Assembly (NCBI RefSeq): GCF_944324525.1
Contig: NZ_CALUWS010000001.1
Location: forward strand, 62,001-126,000
Direction of reading: 5' to 3'
Length of the DNA: 64,000 nucleotides
Origin: an uncultured Desulfovibrio sp.
Lineage (GTDB): Bacteria; Desulfobacterota; Desulfovibrionia; Desulfovibrionales; Desulfovibrionaceae
This document shows positions 49,637 to 57,653 of this stretch, piece by piece. The notes beneath the pieces are model-generated. The model worked only from the letters and a program-made list of their open reading frames with translations, was not told the origin of the DNA and did not search any database. Every line of letters starts with the position of its first letter. Position 1 is the stretch's first letter. The translations under genes were made by a program, and so were the position numbers.

Positions 49637-52600
49637 ATGGCCGGAACGCCCTTTTCCGTCTTTGACTGGCGCAAGCCCTTCCTGCCCGCGCTCAAGGAGC
49701 ACATCGCCCGCCGTACGGAGGGCTGTCCCGGACGGGCCCTGCTGGTGGTGCCGCACAACCGCCCCTGGCGGTATCTGCAGCATCTTTATGCTCTGGACGG
49801 CAAGCCCACCCTGCTGCCCAAGGTCATGACCTTTACCGAGCTGCTGGGCCGCTGGCGGGAACAGGCGGGCGAGCCGCCCGTGCGCACGGCCAACAGTCTG
49901 GATCAGGTGGCGCTGCTGCGCGAGTGCGTCTCCGGCCTTTCCCGGACGGACAGCGGCCTTGCCGAGCGTTTTTCCCGCATGGAGATGGAGGAGTTCCTGC
50001 CCTGGGGCATGCGGCTGGCCGGCGTGCTGGACGAGCTTTTCGGGTACGGCGTGACGGCCGCCGACATCGCCCACATGGAAGGGGAAGTGGCGCCGCCCGC
50101 GGCCGCCCTGCTCGCCGCGCTGGGCCGCATCCAGGAGGCCTATGCCCGTCTGCTGCGGGAACGAGGCTGGACGACGCCGGGCTTTGACGCCTGCGAGACG
50201 GCCCGTCTTGGCGAAGACGTGCCGGAGAGCCTGCGCGCCCGGCCTGACCGGCCGGTGCTGCTGGCGGGCTTTGCCCTGCTGACGCCCACCGAGGACACCT
50301 TGCTCCGCCGTCTCTGGGAAGCCGGAACGGACGTCTGCCTGCACACGGACGCGGCGCTGGCGCTGGGCGGCAAAGCGCACTGGGCCTGCGAGGAGCATGC
50401 CCGCTGGCTGCGCAGCTGGCAGGCGCGGGCCATACTCGCGGATGCGGCGGATGCGGCGGAGCCGGCAGGGCCGGAATTCCATTTTTTTGCCGGCTATGAC
50501 GTGCATTCCCAGCTGGCCGCCCTGCGTGAGGCCCTGTTGCCGGAGGCGGAGCCCGCCACGGCGGACGTCGCCCGGCTGGAGGATGCGGACGGCGAGGATG
50601 CCGGGGCCATCCACTGGGCCGCGGGCCAGGAGCCTGCCGGGCCGTCCACGGCCGTGGTGCTGACGCATAACGGGCTGCTCTTGCCGGTGCTGCATCATCT
50701 GCCCCGCAAGGACGTCAACATCTCCATGGGCTATCCGCTGGAGCGGTCGCCACTTTTTCGCCTGCTGGAAAGCCTTTTCCGCACGCAGGAGGAGCGCGGC
50801 GCGGACGGCCGCTATTACTGGCGGAGCCTGCTGGAATGTCTGCGCCATCCCTATCTGGCCATGCTCCAGCAGGAGGACGTTGTGGCGTCCGCGCCAGTGC
50901 CGGACGCGGAGCGCGCCTCCCTGCGGGAACCGCTGGCCCTGCTGGCCGAAGCCATCCGCCAGGGCAGCCGCAGCCTCACGCTCGACGAGGCCCTTTCCCC
51001 GGTGGAAGCTGTGCTCGCGCCGCGGGAGGCCCGCGCCCTGCGCGAACTGACGCATATCCTCTTTGAGGCCTTTGCCGCCGTACGGACCTGCGCGGAGCTG
51101 GCCGATGCGCTGGAGGCTCTGTGTACCTGCCTGCAGGAGCGCGGCGGGCACATCTGGCCGCATTATCCGCTGGACGCCGAGGCCATGTACCGTCTGCGGG
51201 AGCATTGCCTGCCCGTTTTGCGGCACAATGCCCTGAGCCGGGAGCCGTTCACGGCGCGGCAACTCTTCCAGTTCGCCCGGCAGATCATGCAGCAGGAGCG
51301 CATCCCCTTCGAGGCGGTCCCCCTGACCGGTCTGCAGGTGCTGGGCATGCTGGAGACCCGCCTGCTGCATTTCGATCATCTGCACATCCTGGACGCCACG
51401 GACGAGAGCCTGCCCGGCAGCGCGGCGCAGGATCCCCTGCTGCCGGACAGCCTGCGCCTGGAGCTGGGGCTGCCCGATGCGCGGCGGCGCGAGCGGGCGG
51501 CGGCGCATACCCTGTTCCGGCTGTGCGCCGGGGCGCGCAAGGTCTTCTTCTACTGGCAGGAGGGCATCGCCCGCTCCGCTCTCCTCGATGCCCGCAAAAG
51601 CCGCAGCCGCTTCGTGGAGCAGCTCATCTGGCAGGAGGAGCGGCGGCGCGGCCGCCTGCTCGCGCCCGGCGAAGAGCCTTTGCGTACGCCCTCCTGCGCG
51701 GCGCGGCCCTCCACGGCGCAACCGCGCGAGATCGACCATTCCCCCGCCCTGCGGGAGGCCATGCGGCGCTTCTTGTCCGGCCGTCTTTCGCCCACGGCGC
51801 TGGATGCCTACCTCGGCTGTCCCAAGCGTTTTGTCTGGCACTACCTCTGCCGCCTGCATGAGGCGGAGGAAGTCAATGAGGGCGACGACCATGCGCTGGT
51901 CGGCAAGGTCATCCATCGTGTGCTCGAGCAGCTGTACAGGCCGCATATGGGAAAACGCGTGGACGCGGCGTCTTTCCGGCAGGCGGATCTGGATGGGCTG
52001 CTGGCGCAGGCCCTTGCCGAACTGGGTGGAGAGAACGCCCTGCCGCCGGAGAGCCGCATCATGCTGGAGCTGTCCGCACCGTACCGGTTGCGGAAGTATC
52101 TGGACGCCCAGCCGGAAACGACCATCGTCGGCCTGGAGGAAGTGCTGGATACCCGGCTGCCGCTCTGGGAAGGACGCGAGTTTTCCTTCCGTGGGCAGGC
52201 GGACCGCATCGACCGGCGGGAAGGGACGCTCCATCTCGTGGACTACAAGACAGGCCGCGTCCACGGGCCGGACACGCTGCTCTGGAACGAGGAAGATTTC
52301 TGGCGGGAGCTGGAAGACTTCCGCGGCGCGGCGGAAGCCGGGACGGCGGATGCGGACGATGCCCTGCCGCTGCTCGCGACGGTGCGGGAGCGCCTGCGCA
52401 GTCTGCAACTGCCCTGCTATGTCGCCCTGCTGGCCGGGATGCGGCCGGAGGAACGGGTGGAGAACGCCTGTCTCGTGGAGCTCTACGAGAAGGGAGAGGA
52501 ACACCCCCTGTTCAGCGGCCCGTGGGACGGCGAGGACTATGCCTTGGCCCTGCACCGCTGCCGCGAGCTGCTCGGCCTGGTGGTCTGGCATATGGAGCAT

Positions 52601-52669
52601 TGCGCCGCCTTCCGGCCCGTGACGGGGCGCTGCGGCCGCTGCCCCTACCGGGGAGCCTGCCGGGCCTGA
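49637..52669 (+). CDS. addB: AddB-like PD-(D/E)XK nuclease subunit
   Basis: 1010 residues. The N-terminal two thirds resemble an inactivated helicase and have no Walker A motif. The C-terminal nuclease has LGCPKRFVWHYLCRL, FRGQADRIDRREGTLHLVDY and YKTGRVHGP (GxxDRxD, DYKTG), and an iron-sulfur site from Cys in LGCPKR plus CGRCPYRGAC. This is the AddB layout with a 4Fe-4S staple. It pairs with AddA to cut the 5' strand. GAGGTG five bases before the ATG. Its stop codon lies in a 10-bp tandem repeat (CGGGCCTGAT twice, then a variant), so the C-terminal end may vary. Confidence 0.9.
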   Translation: MAGTPFSVFDWRKPFLPALKEHIARRTEGCPGRALLVVPHNRPWRYLQHLYALDGKPTLLPKVMTFTELLGRWREQAGEPPVRTANSLDQVALLRECVSGLSRTDSGLAERFSRMEMEEFLPWGMRLAGVLDELFGYGVTAADIAHMEGEVAPPAAALLAALGRIQEAYARLLRERGWTTPGFDACETARLGEDVPESLRARPDRPVLLAGFALLTPTEDTLLRRLWEAGTDVCLHTDAALALGGKAHWACEEHARWLRSWQARAILADAADAAEPAGPEFHFFAGYDVHSQLAALREALLPEAEPATADVARLEDADGEDAGAIHWAAGQEPAGPSTAVVLTHNGLLLPVLHHLPRKDVNISMGYPLERSPLFRLLESLFRTQEERGADGRYYWRSLLECLRHPYLAMLQQEDVVASAPVPDAERASLREPLALLAEAIRQGSRSLTLDEALSPVEAVLAPREARALRELTHILFEAFAAVRTCAELADALEALCTCLQERGGHIWPHYPLDAEAMYRLREHCLPVLRHNALSREPFTARQLFQFARQIMQQERIPFEAVPLTGLQVLGMLETRLLHFDHLHILDATDESLPGSAAQDPLLPDSLRLELGLPDARRRERAAAHTLFRLCAGARKVFFYWQEGIARSALLDARKSRSRFVEQLIWQEERRRGRLLAPGEEPLRTPSCAARPSTAQPREIDHSPALREAMRRFLSGRLSPTALDAYLGCPKRFVWHYLCRLHEAEEVNEGDDHALVGKVIHRVLEQLYRPHMGKRVDAASFRQADLDGLLAQALAELGGENALPPESRIMLELSAPYRLRKYLDAQPETTIVGLEEVLDTRLPLWEGREFSFRGQADRIDRREGTLHLVDYKTGRVHGPDTLLWNEEDFWRELEDFRGAAEAGTADADDALPLLATVRERLRSLQLPCYVALLAGMRPEERVENACLVELYEKGEEHPLFSGPWDGEDYALALHRCRELLGLVVWHMEHCAAFRPVTGRCGRCPYRGACRA

Positions 52670-52710
52670 TCGGGCCTGATCGGGACGGATGATGCCGGAT
52701 AGTCCCGGAT

Positions 52711-52738
52711 GCTCCCGCCCGGTGGGGAGGTTTTTTTT
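52711..52738 (+). terminator. Rho-independent terminator after addB
   Basis: CTCCC (52712-52716) and GGGAG (52725-52729) pair, followed by eight T. The stem is short but the T-run is strong. From here to 53008 I see no gene. Confidence 0.7.
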
Positions 52739-53008
52739 GTAAGATATTGTGCGGCCGCATACGGCGGCAGGCCCCGGAAGCGCATGCGGCGAGGCGGGAA
52801 AGCCCGCCGGGGGCGCGACACGCAACAGCCCGGCGTTCTTCCGTCCTTTCCGTCGCGCCGTCATCGGGACGATGTGTCGATGTGTGCGCTACCCTTGTGT
52901 TTTGGCCTGTTTTTCCTTAAAATTGTTCTGCTCTGGCCATGACGCCTCCCGTATGTGACGGGGGAAGACATGGCCTCCCTTTCCATGCGCCCGCGGAGGT
53001 TGTTCACC

Positions 53009-54106
53009 GTGCCTTTTCCCCCTTTGAAAATTGGCGAACTCTGCGCCCGCCGTCCCATCGTGCAGGGCGGCATGGGCGTTGGCATTTCTCTTTCCGGTCT
53101 GGCGTCCGCCGTGGCCAATGAAGGCGGTATCGGCGTCATCGCCGGGGCCATGATCGGCATGCGCGAGCCGGATGTGGCCAAAAATCCCATTGAAGCCAAT
53201 CTGCGTGCCTTGCGGCAGGAGCTGCAGCTCGCCCGGGAAAAAACGCAGGGCATCATCGGCGTCAACATCATGGTGGCGCTGACCACCTTCACCCAGATGG
53301 TGCGTACCGCCATCGAGAACCGTGCCGACGTCATCTTTTCCGGCGCGGGCCTGCCGCTGGACATGCCCCGTCAGCTGCGGGAACTCTGCGAAGAAAAGAA
53401 GCAGGAATTCAAGACCAAGCTCGTGCCCATCGTCTCTTCCGCCCGCGCGGCGACGGTCATCGCCAAAAAATGGCTGAGCCGCTTCGACTATGTGCCTGAC
53501 GCCGTGGTGGTGGAAGGCCCCAGGGCCGGCGGGCATCTGGGCTTCAAGGCCGAGGAGCTGGACGATCCGGCCTTTGCCCTGGAAAAGCTCATCCCCGAGG
53601 TGGTGGATGCGGTCAAGCCCTTCGAGGACAAGTGCGGCAAGGCCATCCCGGTCATTGCGGCCGGCGGCATCTACAACGGGGCCGATATCGACAAGTTCCT
53701 GCATCTGGGCGCTTCCGGCGTGCAGATGGGCACGCGTTTCGTGGCCACCCATGAGTGCGATGCCGATCAGCGTTTCAAGGAAAGCTATCTTGCGGCCACG
53801 GATGCGGATGTGACCATCATCAAGAGCCCTGTGGGCATGCCGGGCCGGGCCCTGAACAATGCCTTTATTGAAGCGGCACGTGAAGGGCGCAAAAAACCCT
53901 TCAAGTGCGTCTTTCATTGTGTGAGCACCTGCGAGCAGGAAAAGACCCCCTACTGCATCGCCTCCGCCCTCATCAACGCCATGAAGGGCAATCTGGAGCG
54001 GGGTTTTGCCTTCTGCGGGGCCAATGTTTCCCGCGTGAAGGAGATCATTTCCGTCAGGGAATTGATGGATTCCCTGCAGCGCGAATACGAAGCCGTGCAG
54101 GCCTGA
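53009..54106 (+). CDS. Nitronate monooxygenase-like FMN protein
   Basis: About 365 residues, FMN-binding TIM barrel of the 2-nitropropane dioxygenase family. It begins PPLKIGELCARRPIVQGGMG, followed by VGISLSGLASAVANEGGIGV; the flavin-site block is DAVVVEGPRAGGHLGFK, then PVIAAGGIYNGADIDKFLHL and GASGVQMGTRFVATHEC. A C-terminal Cys-rich stretch (FKCVFHCVSTCEQEKTPYCI) is an added feature. Nitronate oxidation would need oxygen, so in an anaerobe the true substrate is uncertain; FabK-like enoyl reductase activity is an alternative. Start: GTG 53009 with GGAGG nine bases upstream gives the family N-terminus; ATG 52970 would add 13 residues. Confidence 0.85.
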   Translation: MPFPPLKIGELCARRPIVQGGMGVGISLSGLASAVANEGGIGVIAGAMIGMREPDVAKNPIEANLRALRQELQLAREKTQGIIGVNIMVALTTFTQMVRTAIENRADVIFSGAGLPLDMPRQLRELCEEKKQEFKTKLVPIVSSARAATVIAKKWLSRFDYVPDAVVVEGPRAGGHLGFKAEELDDPAFALEKLIPEVVDAVKPFEDKCGKAIPVIAAGGIYNGADIDKFLHLGASGVQMGTRFVATHECDADQRFKESYLAATDADVTIIKSPVGMPGRALNNAFIEAAREGRKKPFKCVFHCVSTCEQEKTPYCIASALINAMKGNLERGFAFCGANVSRVKEIISVRELMDSLQREYEAVQA

Positions 54107-54159
54107 GGCGTTTTGCCGCACGCACGGCGCAAGGGGGCGGGATGTCCGCCGTCTTGATG

Positions 54160-54190
54160 GGAGGGCGGCCGGCCGGCCGCCTCCTTTTTT
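54160..54190 (+). terminator. Rho-independent terminator
   Basis: GAGGGCGGCC and GGCCGCCTCC (one bulge) form a GC-rich stem running into TTTTTT, about 50 bases after the flavoprotein stop. Confidence 0.88.
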
Positions 54191-54341
54191 ACCTTGCCCG
54201 TCCGCACAGGCGGCGGCCGGAATGGGGCGCAGGGACGGATGCGGCCCACAAAGGGGCTTCCGGCGTCGCGCGCCCTGCCCCCTTTTTTCCGGGAAGAAGG
54301 CCCCCGGGGCTGTCCACTGAAGGCGATCAGAAGGAGCTGTC

Positions 54342-54623
54342 ATGGAACGTCTTGAACTGTTGTCCGCCATGCTCATGGCCTTGAGTCCCGTCATGATGCT
54401 CATGAGCCTGATCAGCCCCAGAGGGGCGATATTTTTCCGCCGCAAGACACGCCTCAAGGGCGTGCTGCTCTGGCTGGGCGTAGGTCTGGCCGGGCTCGTG
54501 CTGGCGCATGTGGTGGTGCCGCAGCCCGGCGGCCGGCTCCCGGACGATCCGGCCGTGTCGCAGCCCGCGCCCGCTGCGTCCGCCGCGTCTGGGCCGGCGG
54601 CCGTGTCCCGGCAACAGCAATGA
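54342..54623 (+). CDS. Small membrane protein, unknown
   Basis: 93 residues: two hydrophobic segments (LLSAMLMALSPVMMLMSLIS and GVLLWLGVGLAGLVLAHVVV) with a basic loop between them (FFRRKTRLKG), then a Pro/Ala-rich tail. AAGGAG lies well before the ATG. It is followed 16 bases later by another unknown gene, with which it probably forms a two-gene unit. Topology suggests both ends on the same side. No family recognised. Confidence 0.7.
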   Translation: MERLELLSAMLMALSPVMMLMSLISPRGAIFFRRKTRLKGVLLWLGVGLAGLVLAHVVVPQPGGRLPDDPAVSQPAPAASAASGPAAVSRQQQ

Positions 54624-54639
54624 ACGGGAGGTTTGGGGA

Positions 54640-55179
54640 ATGATGGTCTTTTTCTGCAAGCGAACGACAACGGCCGACGGGCGTACCCGCTGGTCCGCCA
54701 GCGTGCCCACCCTGCTGGGGTTCACCACCGTCGGCTGGTTTTATTCCGAGGAGCTCGCGCACAGCTTCATCCATTTTCTGGAAAGCACGCCGCATGCGCG
54801 TGAAGAGGCGGAAAACGACGCCTGGCGCGAATTCCAGTTCCGTCTGGATTTCCTCTGGTGCGAAAAGCTCCAGAAGGAGCGTGCGGTGTTGGAAAGCCAC
54901 TGGCAGCCGGTGCATGACATCCTTCTGCGCTATACGGCCGCCCTTGCCGAGCTGCTGCGCACGACGGACGCCGCCGCAGCGGACAGGGATACCCGTATCG
55001 CCGAAGGCTTCCAGGACATCTGGGAGTCCGCCTTCACGGCCATGCGCGCCCTTGAGGGGCTGGAACCGCTGGCCGATCTGCTGGAGGCGCAAAGCCGCGT
55101 GCATGGGCAGATCAGGGCCGAGCTTGAGCGTCAGGCCGGACAGATGGCCGAAGCGGGGACGCTGCCGCGTCTGCAGTAG
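54640..55179 (+). CDS. Soluble helical protein, unknown
   Basis: 179 residues starting MMVFFCKRTTTADGRTRWSA, followed by SVPTLLGFTTVGWFYSEELA and long helices (EENDAWREFQF region, LRTTDAAAADRDTRIAEGFQ, LEAQSRVHGQIRAELERQAG). No signal peptide; one short hydrophobic stretch near residue 25 could be a weak membrane anchor. GGGAGG seven bases before the ATG at 54640. Paired with the small membrane protein gene just upstream. Not recognised. Its TAG stop abuts exactly the start of a repeat element. Confidence 0.75.
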   Translation: MMVFFCKRTTTADGRTRWSASVPTLLGFTTVGWFYSEELAHSFIHFLESTPHAREEAENDAWREFQFRLDFLWCEKLQKERAVLESHWQPVHDILLRYTAALAELLRTTDAAAADRDTRIAEGFQDIWESAFTAMRALEGLEPLADLLEAQSRVHGQIRAELERQAGQMAEAGTLPRLQ

Positions 55180-55443
55180 AGCCTGTTGCCACAAATTTTA
55201 CAAATAATTTCAAAGTATAAGAAAATAGCTGAACGCGTTCAGCTTGCCTTTTGTGGCGGTCTTGCCTCGTGTCCCTGACTCCTCCCCCGATAAAAGCGCG
55301 CTGGGGAAGGGATGGGGGGCTTGGGGGGAAGGGGAACCCCGCCCGCGCTAGGCGCGGGGTTCCCCTTCCCCCCAAACAGGCATCGACAGCAGAGCGAGGG
55401 CTTCCCCTTCCCCCAACAAACAGCAAATAGCGTCAACAGGCCC
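55180..55443 (+). mobile_element. MITE-like intergenic repeat family 1, copy D
   Basis: About 264 bp, no coding capacity. It begins AGCCTGTTGCCAC right after a TAG stop codon and ends GTCAACAGGCC, so its ends are inverted GCCTGTTG repeats. It contains ACAAATAATTT, GCTGGGGAAGGGATGGGG, and two large palindromic blocks, GGGGGGAAGGGGAACCCCG pairing with CGGGGTTCCCCTTCCCCCC. The same layout occurs at 32760-33037 and, inverted, at 97-300. Confidence 0.7.
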
Positions 55444-55548
55444 TGGCGGACCCCGCCGTGGTTGTCGGGGCGCGGACAGCCCTGCTCTTCAAGGGATACT
55501 TCACCTTTTCCAGGCGGGAAGGAGCCTTCACGGCCGGTAGCGGCGGTA

Positions 55549-55690
55549 CGGAGAGCATTTTCCGTTTGAGACGCTTTGCGATGCAAAGCTTACGGCCTGT
55601 CGTTTTTCGGGAAAAAAACGCGGTATCTCCGCTCGTTTCGGGCCGGACGGCGTTGTGCCGCACGCCTCGCGCGTTGCCTTTTTAGAGCGG
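55549..55690 (+). repeat. Dispersed intergenic repeat family 2, copy D
   Basis: Starts GGAGAGCATTTTCCGTTTG, includes AAAGCTTACGGCCTGTCG, CTCGTTTCGGGCCGGACGG and CGTTGTGCCGCA, ends at TTTTTAGAGCGG. It is the most complete copy; parts recur at 302-381, 12366-12455 and 22256-22435. Confidence 0.7.
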
Positions 55691-55834
55691 ATTCGCATTG
55701 AAATTGTATTCAATTTCAATGCTGACGCTGCCCTCACACTACGGAAAAAGCGTGGTTTTTCCGTGTGTTCGCTTGCGGGTAGTCGCTCTCGCGACTACCA
55801 GAGCAATTCCACATTTGCAATGTGGAATTGCTCT
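55690..55834. repeat. Array of four consecutive hairpins
   Basis: Four stems in a row: ATTGAAATTG/CAATTTCAAT (55697-55720); CGGAAAAA/TTTTTCCG (about 55742-55763); GGTAGTCGC/GCGACTACC (55778-55799, loop TCTC); and a perfect 16-bp stem AGAGCAATTCCACATT/AATGTGGAATTGCTCT (55800-55834, loop TGC). The block is bracketed by AGAGCG and CGCTCT. No gene is seen in 55444-55915. Confidence 0.8.
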
Positions 55835-55847
55835 ATGACAAACGCTC

Positions 55848-55895
55848 TCAAAAAACAGGGGAGCCCGGACGATACGCGTTCCGGGCTCCCCTGTT
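55848..55895 (-). terminator. Rho-independent terminator of the Fec-like operon
   Basis: AACAGGGGAGCCCGGA and TCCGGGCTCCCCTGTT pair perfectly over 16 bp; on the minus strand TTTTTT follows. It lies about 20 bases beyond the substrate-binding protein stop. Confidence 0.92.
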
Positions 55896-55915
55896 CCTTT
55901 GCGTCATGACGGCGA

Positions 55916-56872
55916 TCAATCCGCCTGCCGTGTGTCTTGCGCCGCGCCGGGGCGGGCATGCAGCCAGTGCCCGAGCATTTCCGCCGCGTCGATGGAGCGC
56001 GGGCCGGGCCGGGAAAAGAGTTCTTCCTTCACTTCAAGGATGCGACCCTCCCGCACGGCGCGCAGCTCCCGGTAATGCGGCCGTTCGGCCACGGGCTGCG
56101 GCGTGGGGTTCATGGGGCCGACCTGATAGATGTAGGCATCCGGATCGGCGGCTATGACGGCCTCCTCATTGAGACGGACCAGCTTGCGGGGGGAGTCCAC
56201 CACATTGATGCCCCCGGCGGCATTGATGAGATCATTGACGATGTTTCCCTTGCCGGCCGCCAGCAGATTGGGGGAACCCGCCTCGAAGAAGACGCGCACC
56301 GCGGGCTCCGTGGCGTAGCTGTTGCGCAGGGCGGCCAGACGCCGACGCCACTGGCCGACCAGATTGGCGGCCTCCACCTCGCGGCCCACGAGGCGGCCGA
56401 GGGTCAGGGTGACCGCGTACAGATCTTCAAGGGAGTTGAGTTCAAAGGTCAGGACGGGGATCCCCAGTTCCCGCAGGTGCTCCGTCTGGCTCCCTGTTTC
56501 CCGGCGTCCCTTCATCTGCAGGATGACGTCCGGCTTCTGGGCCACGATGAGCTCGGCATTGGGCTGCATGTGGGTGCCGATGGCCGGGAGTCCGGCCAGT
56601 TCCGGCAGATGCTCGTCGGCGGCGGTGCGGGCCACGATGACATCCCGTGCATCCAGCGCCAGCAGGATCTCGTTGAAGGAGCCGTAAAGGGAGATGACCC
56701 GGCGTGCGGGGATGGGCAGGCCCTTCCCGTCCTGGGTGCTGAGGGTGATGCTGCTCTTGATGGGGACCGTCCCGGCAACGTCATCCGCGCGGGGCGTCCC
56801 CGGCAGACAGCAGACGGCCGTCAGCAGCCCCAGGCAAAGGATGGGGATCCGGCAGAGTCTCGCGATCCGCAT
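55916..56872 (-). CDS. FecB/BtuF-type periplasmic substrate-binding protein
   Basis: 318 residues. Signal peptide MRIARLCRIPILCLGLLTAV followed by a CCLPGTPRA stretch; then the PBP2 fold: RRVISLYGSFNEILLALDAR, LAGLPAIGTHMQPNAELIVA, KPDVILQMKG, VLTFELNSLEDLYAVTLTLG and YEL/RREG-like C-terminus. It should bind an iron chelate, heme or corrinoid and hand it to the adjacent permease; the substrate cannot be read from the sequence. The ATG at 56872 leaves a 92-base overlap with the ATPase gene; a shorter start would cut the signal peptide, so the overlap is likely real. Last gene of the five-gene run. Confidence 0.88.
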   Translation of the reverse strand: MRIARLCRIPILCLGLLTAVCCLPGTPRADDVAGTVPIKSSITLSTQDGKGLPIPARRVISLYGSFNEILLALDARDVIVARTAADEHLPELAGLPAIGTHMQPNAELIVAQKPDVILQMKGRRETGSQTEHLRELGIPVLTFELNSLEDLYAVTLTLGRLVGREVEAANLVGQWRRRLAALRNSYATEPAVRVFFEAGSPNLLAAGKGNIVNDLINAAGGINVVDSPRKLVRLNEEAVIAADPDAYIYQVGPMNPTPQPVAERPHYRELRAVREGRILEVKEELFSRPGPRSIDAAEMLGHWLHARPGAAQDTRQAD

Positions 56873-57653
56873 GGTGCGGGCCGTGCGGGCAGGCGGGAAG
56901 CGCCTGCGGCAGGCCGTTGCGCGGATGGGCAAAAACGCAGAGGGAGAGATCGTAAAGGGCACCGAGATTTTCCTCCGTAAAAACCGTCTCCGGCGGGCCG
57001 TCAAAAAGCACGCGGCCCTGTTTGAGCCCCACAAGGCGGGTGGCGTACTGGGCGGCCAGGCTGCAGTCGTGCACGGCCATGACGATGGCCATGCCGGCCC
57101 GGCGGCGCTGCTCCAGCAGGTCGAAAAGTTCCACTACTCTGGCCCAGTCAAGGGCGGCCGCCAGTTCGTCCAGCAGCAGCAGGCGGCTTTCCTGCGCCAG
57201 CGCACGGGCCAGCATCACCCGCTGCACCTCGCCGCCGGAGAGCTCGCCCATGCGGCGTTGGGCCAGCTCCCGCGCGCCCGCGCTGGCCAGGGCCTGATCG
57301 GCCGCCTCGTAGTCATGGGCGGCGTAGACGCCCCACCAGCCAAGATGGGCATAGCGGCCCAGCAGCACCATGTCCCGGACGATCTGGGACGGGAAGAATT
57401 CCGCGCGCTGGGGCACCACGGCTATCCTGCGGGCGCGTTCGCGGGGAGAAAGGGCCGCGGGTTCCCTGCCCTCCAGGAGGACGCGTCCGGCATCCGGGGC
57501 AAGCTGCCCGGCCAGCACGCGCAGCAGCGTGGTCTTGCCGCTGCCGTTGTGCCCGAGCAGGGCCACGCTCTCGCCGGGGGCCACCGTCAGACTGACGTCG
57601 CGCAGCACTTCCCGGCCGGGATAGCCTGCGCGGATGTGTTCACAGCACAGCAT
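56781..57653 (-). CDS. FecE/BtuD-type ABC transporter ATP-binding protein
   Basis: 290 residues. Walker A in ALLGHNGSGKTTLLRVLAGQ, the ABC signature MGELSGGEVQRVMLARALAQ, Walker B plus Glu in LLLLDELAAALDW, and the switch His in VMAVHDCSLAAQYATRLVGL. The D-loop reads DELAAALD instead of the common DEPTSALD; catalytic residues are kept. It drives import through the adjacent permease. The start overlaps the permease stop by one base. The last 30 residues are Pro/His-rich and overlap the next gene's signal-peptide region, a long overlap for bacteria. Confidence 0.92.
   Translation of the reverse strand: MLCCEHIRAGYPGREVLRDVSLTVAPGESVALLGHNGSGKTTLLRVLAGQLAPDAGRVLLEGREPAALSPRERARRIAVVPQRAEFFPSQIVRDMVLLGRYAHLGWWGVYAAHDYEAADQALASAGARELAQRRMGELSGGEVQRVMLARALAQESRLLLLDELAAALDWARVVELFDLLEQRRRAGMAIVMAVHDCSLAAQYATRLVGLKQGRVLFDGPPETVFTEENLGALYDLSLCVFAHPRNGLPQALPACPHGPHHADRETLPDPHPLPGAADGRLLSAGDAPRG

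Noticed and set aside
49622..52864. A 1080-codon minus-strand frame opposite addB
   Set aside because: Mirror frame of addB; low-complexity product and no ribosome site or family match.
55690..55915. A cobalamin or other riboswitch for the importer
   Set aside because: The hairpin array is downstream of the minus-strand operon, not in its leader, and it shows no B12-box-like sequence.
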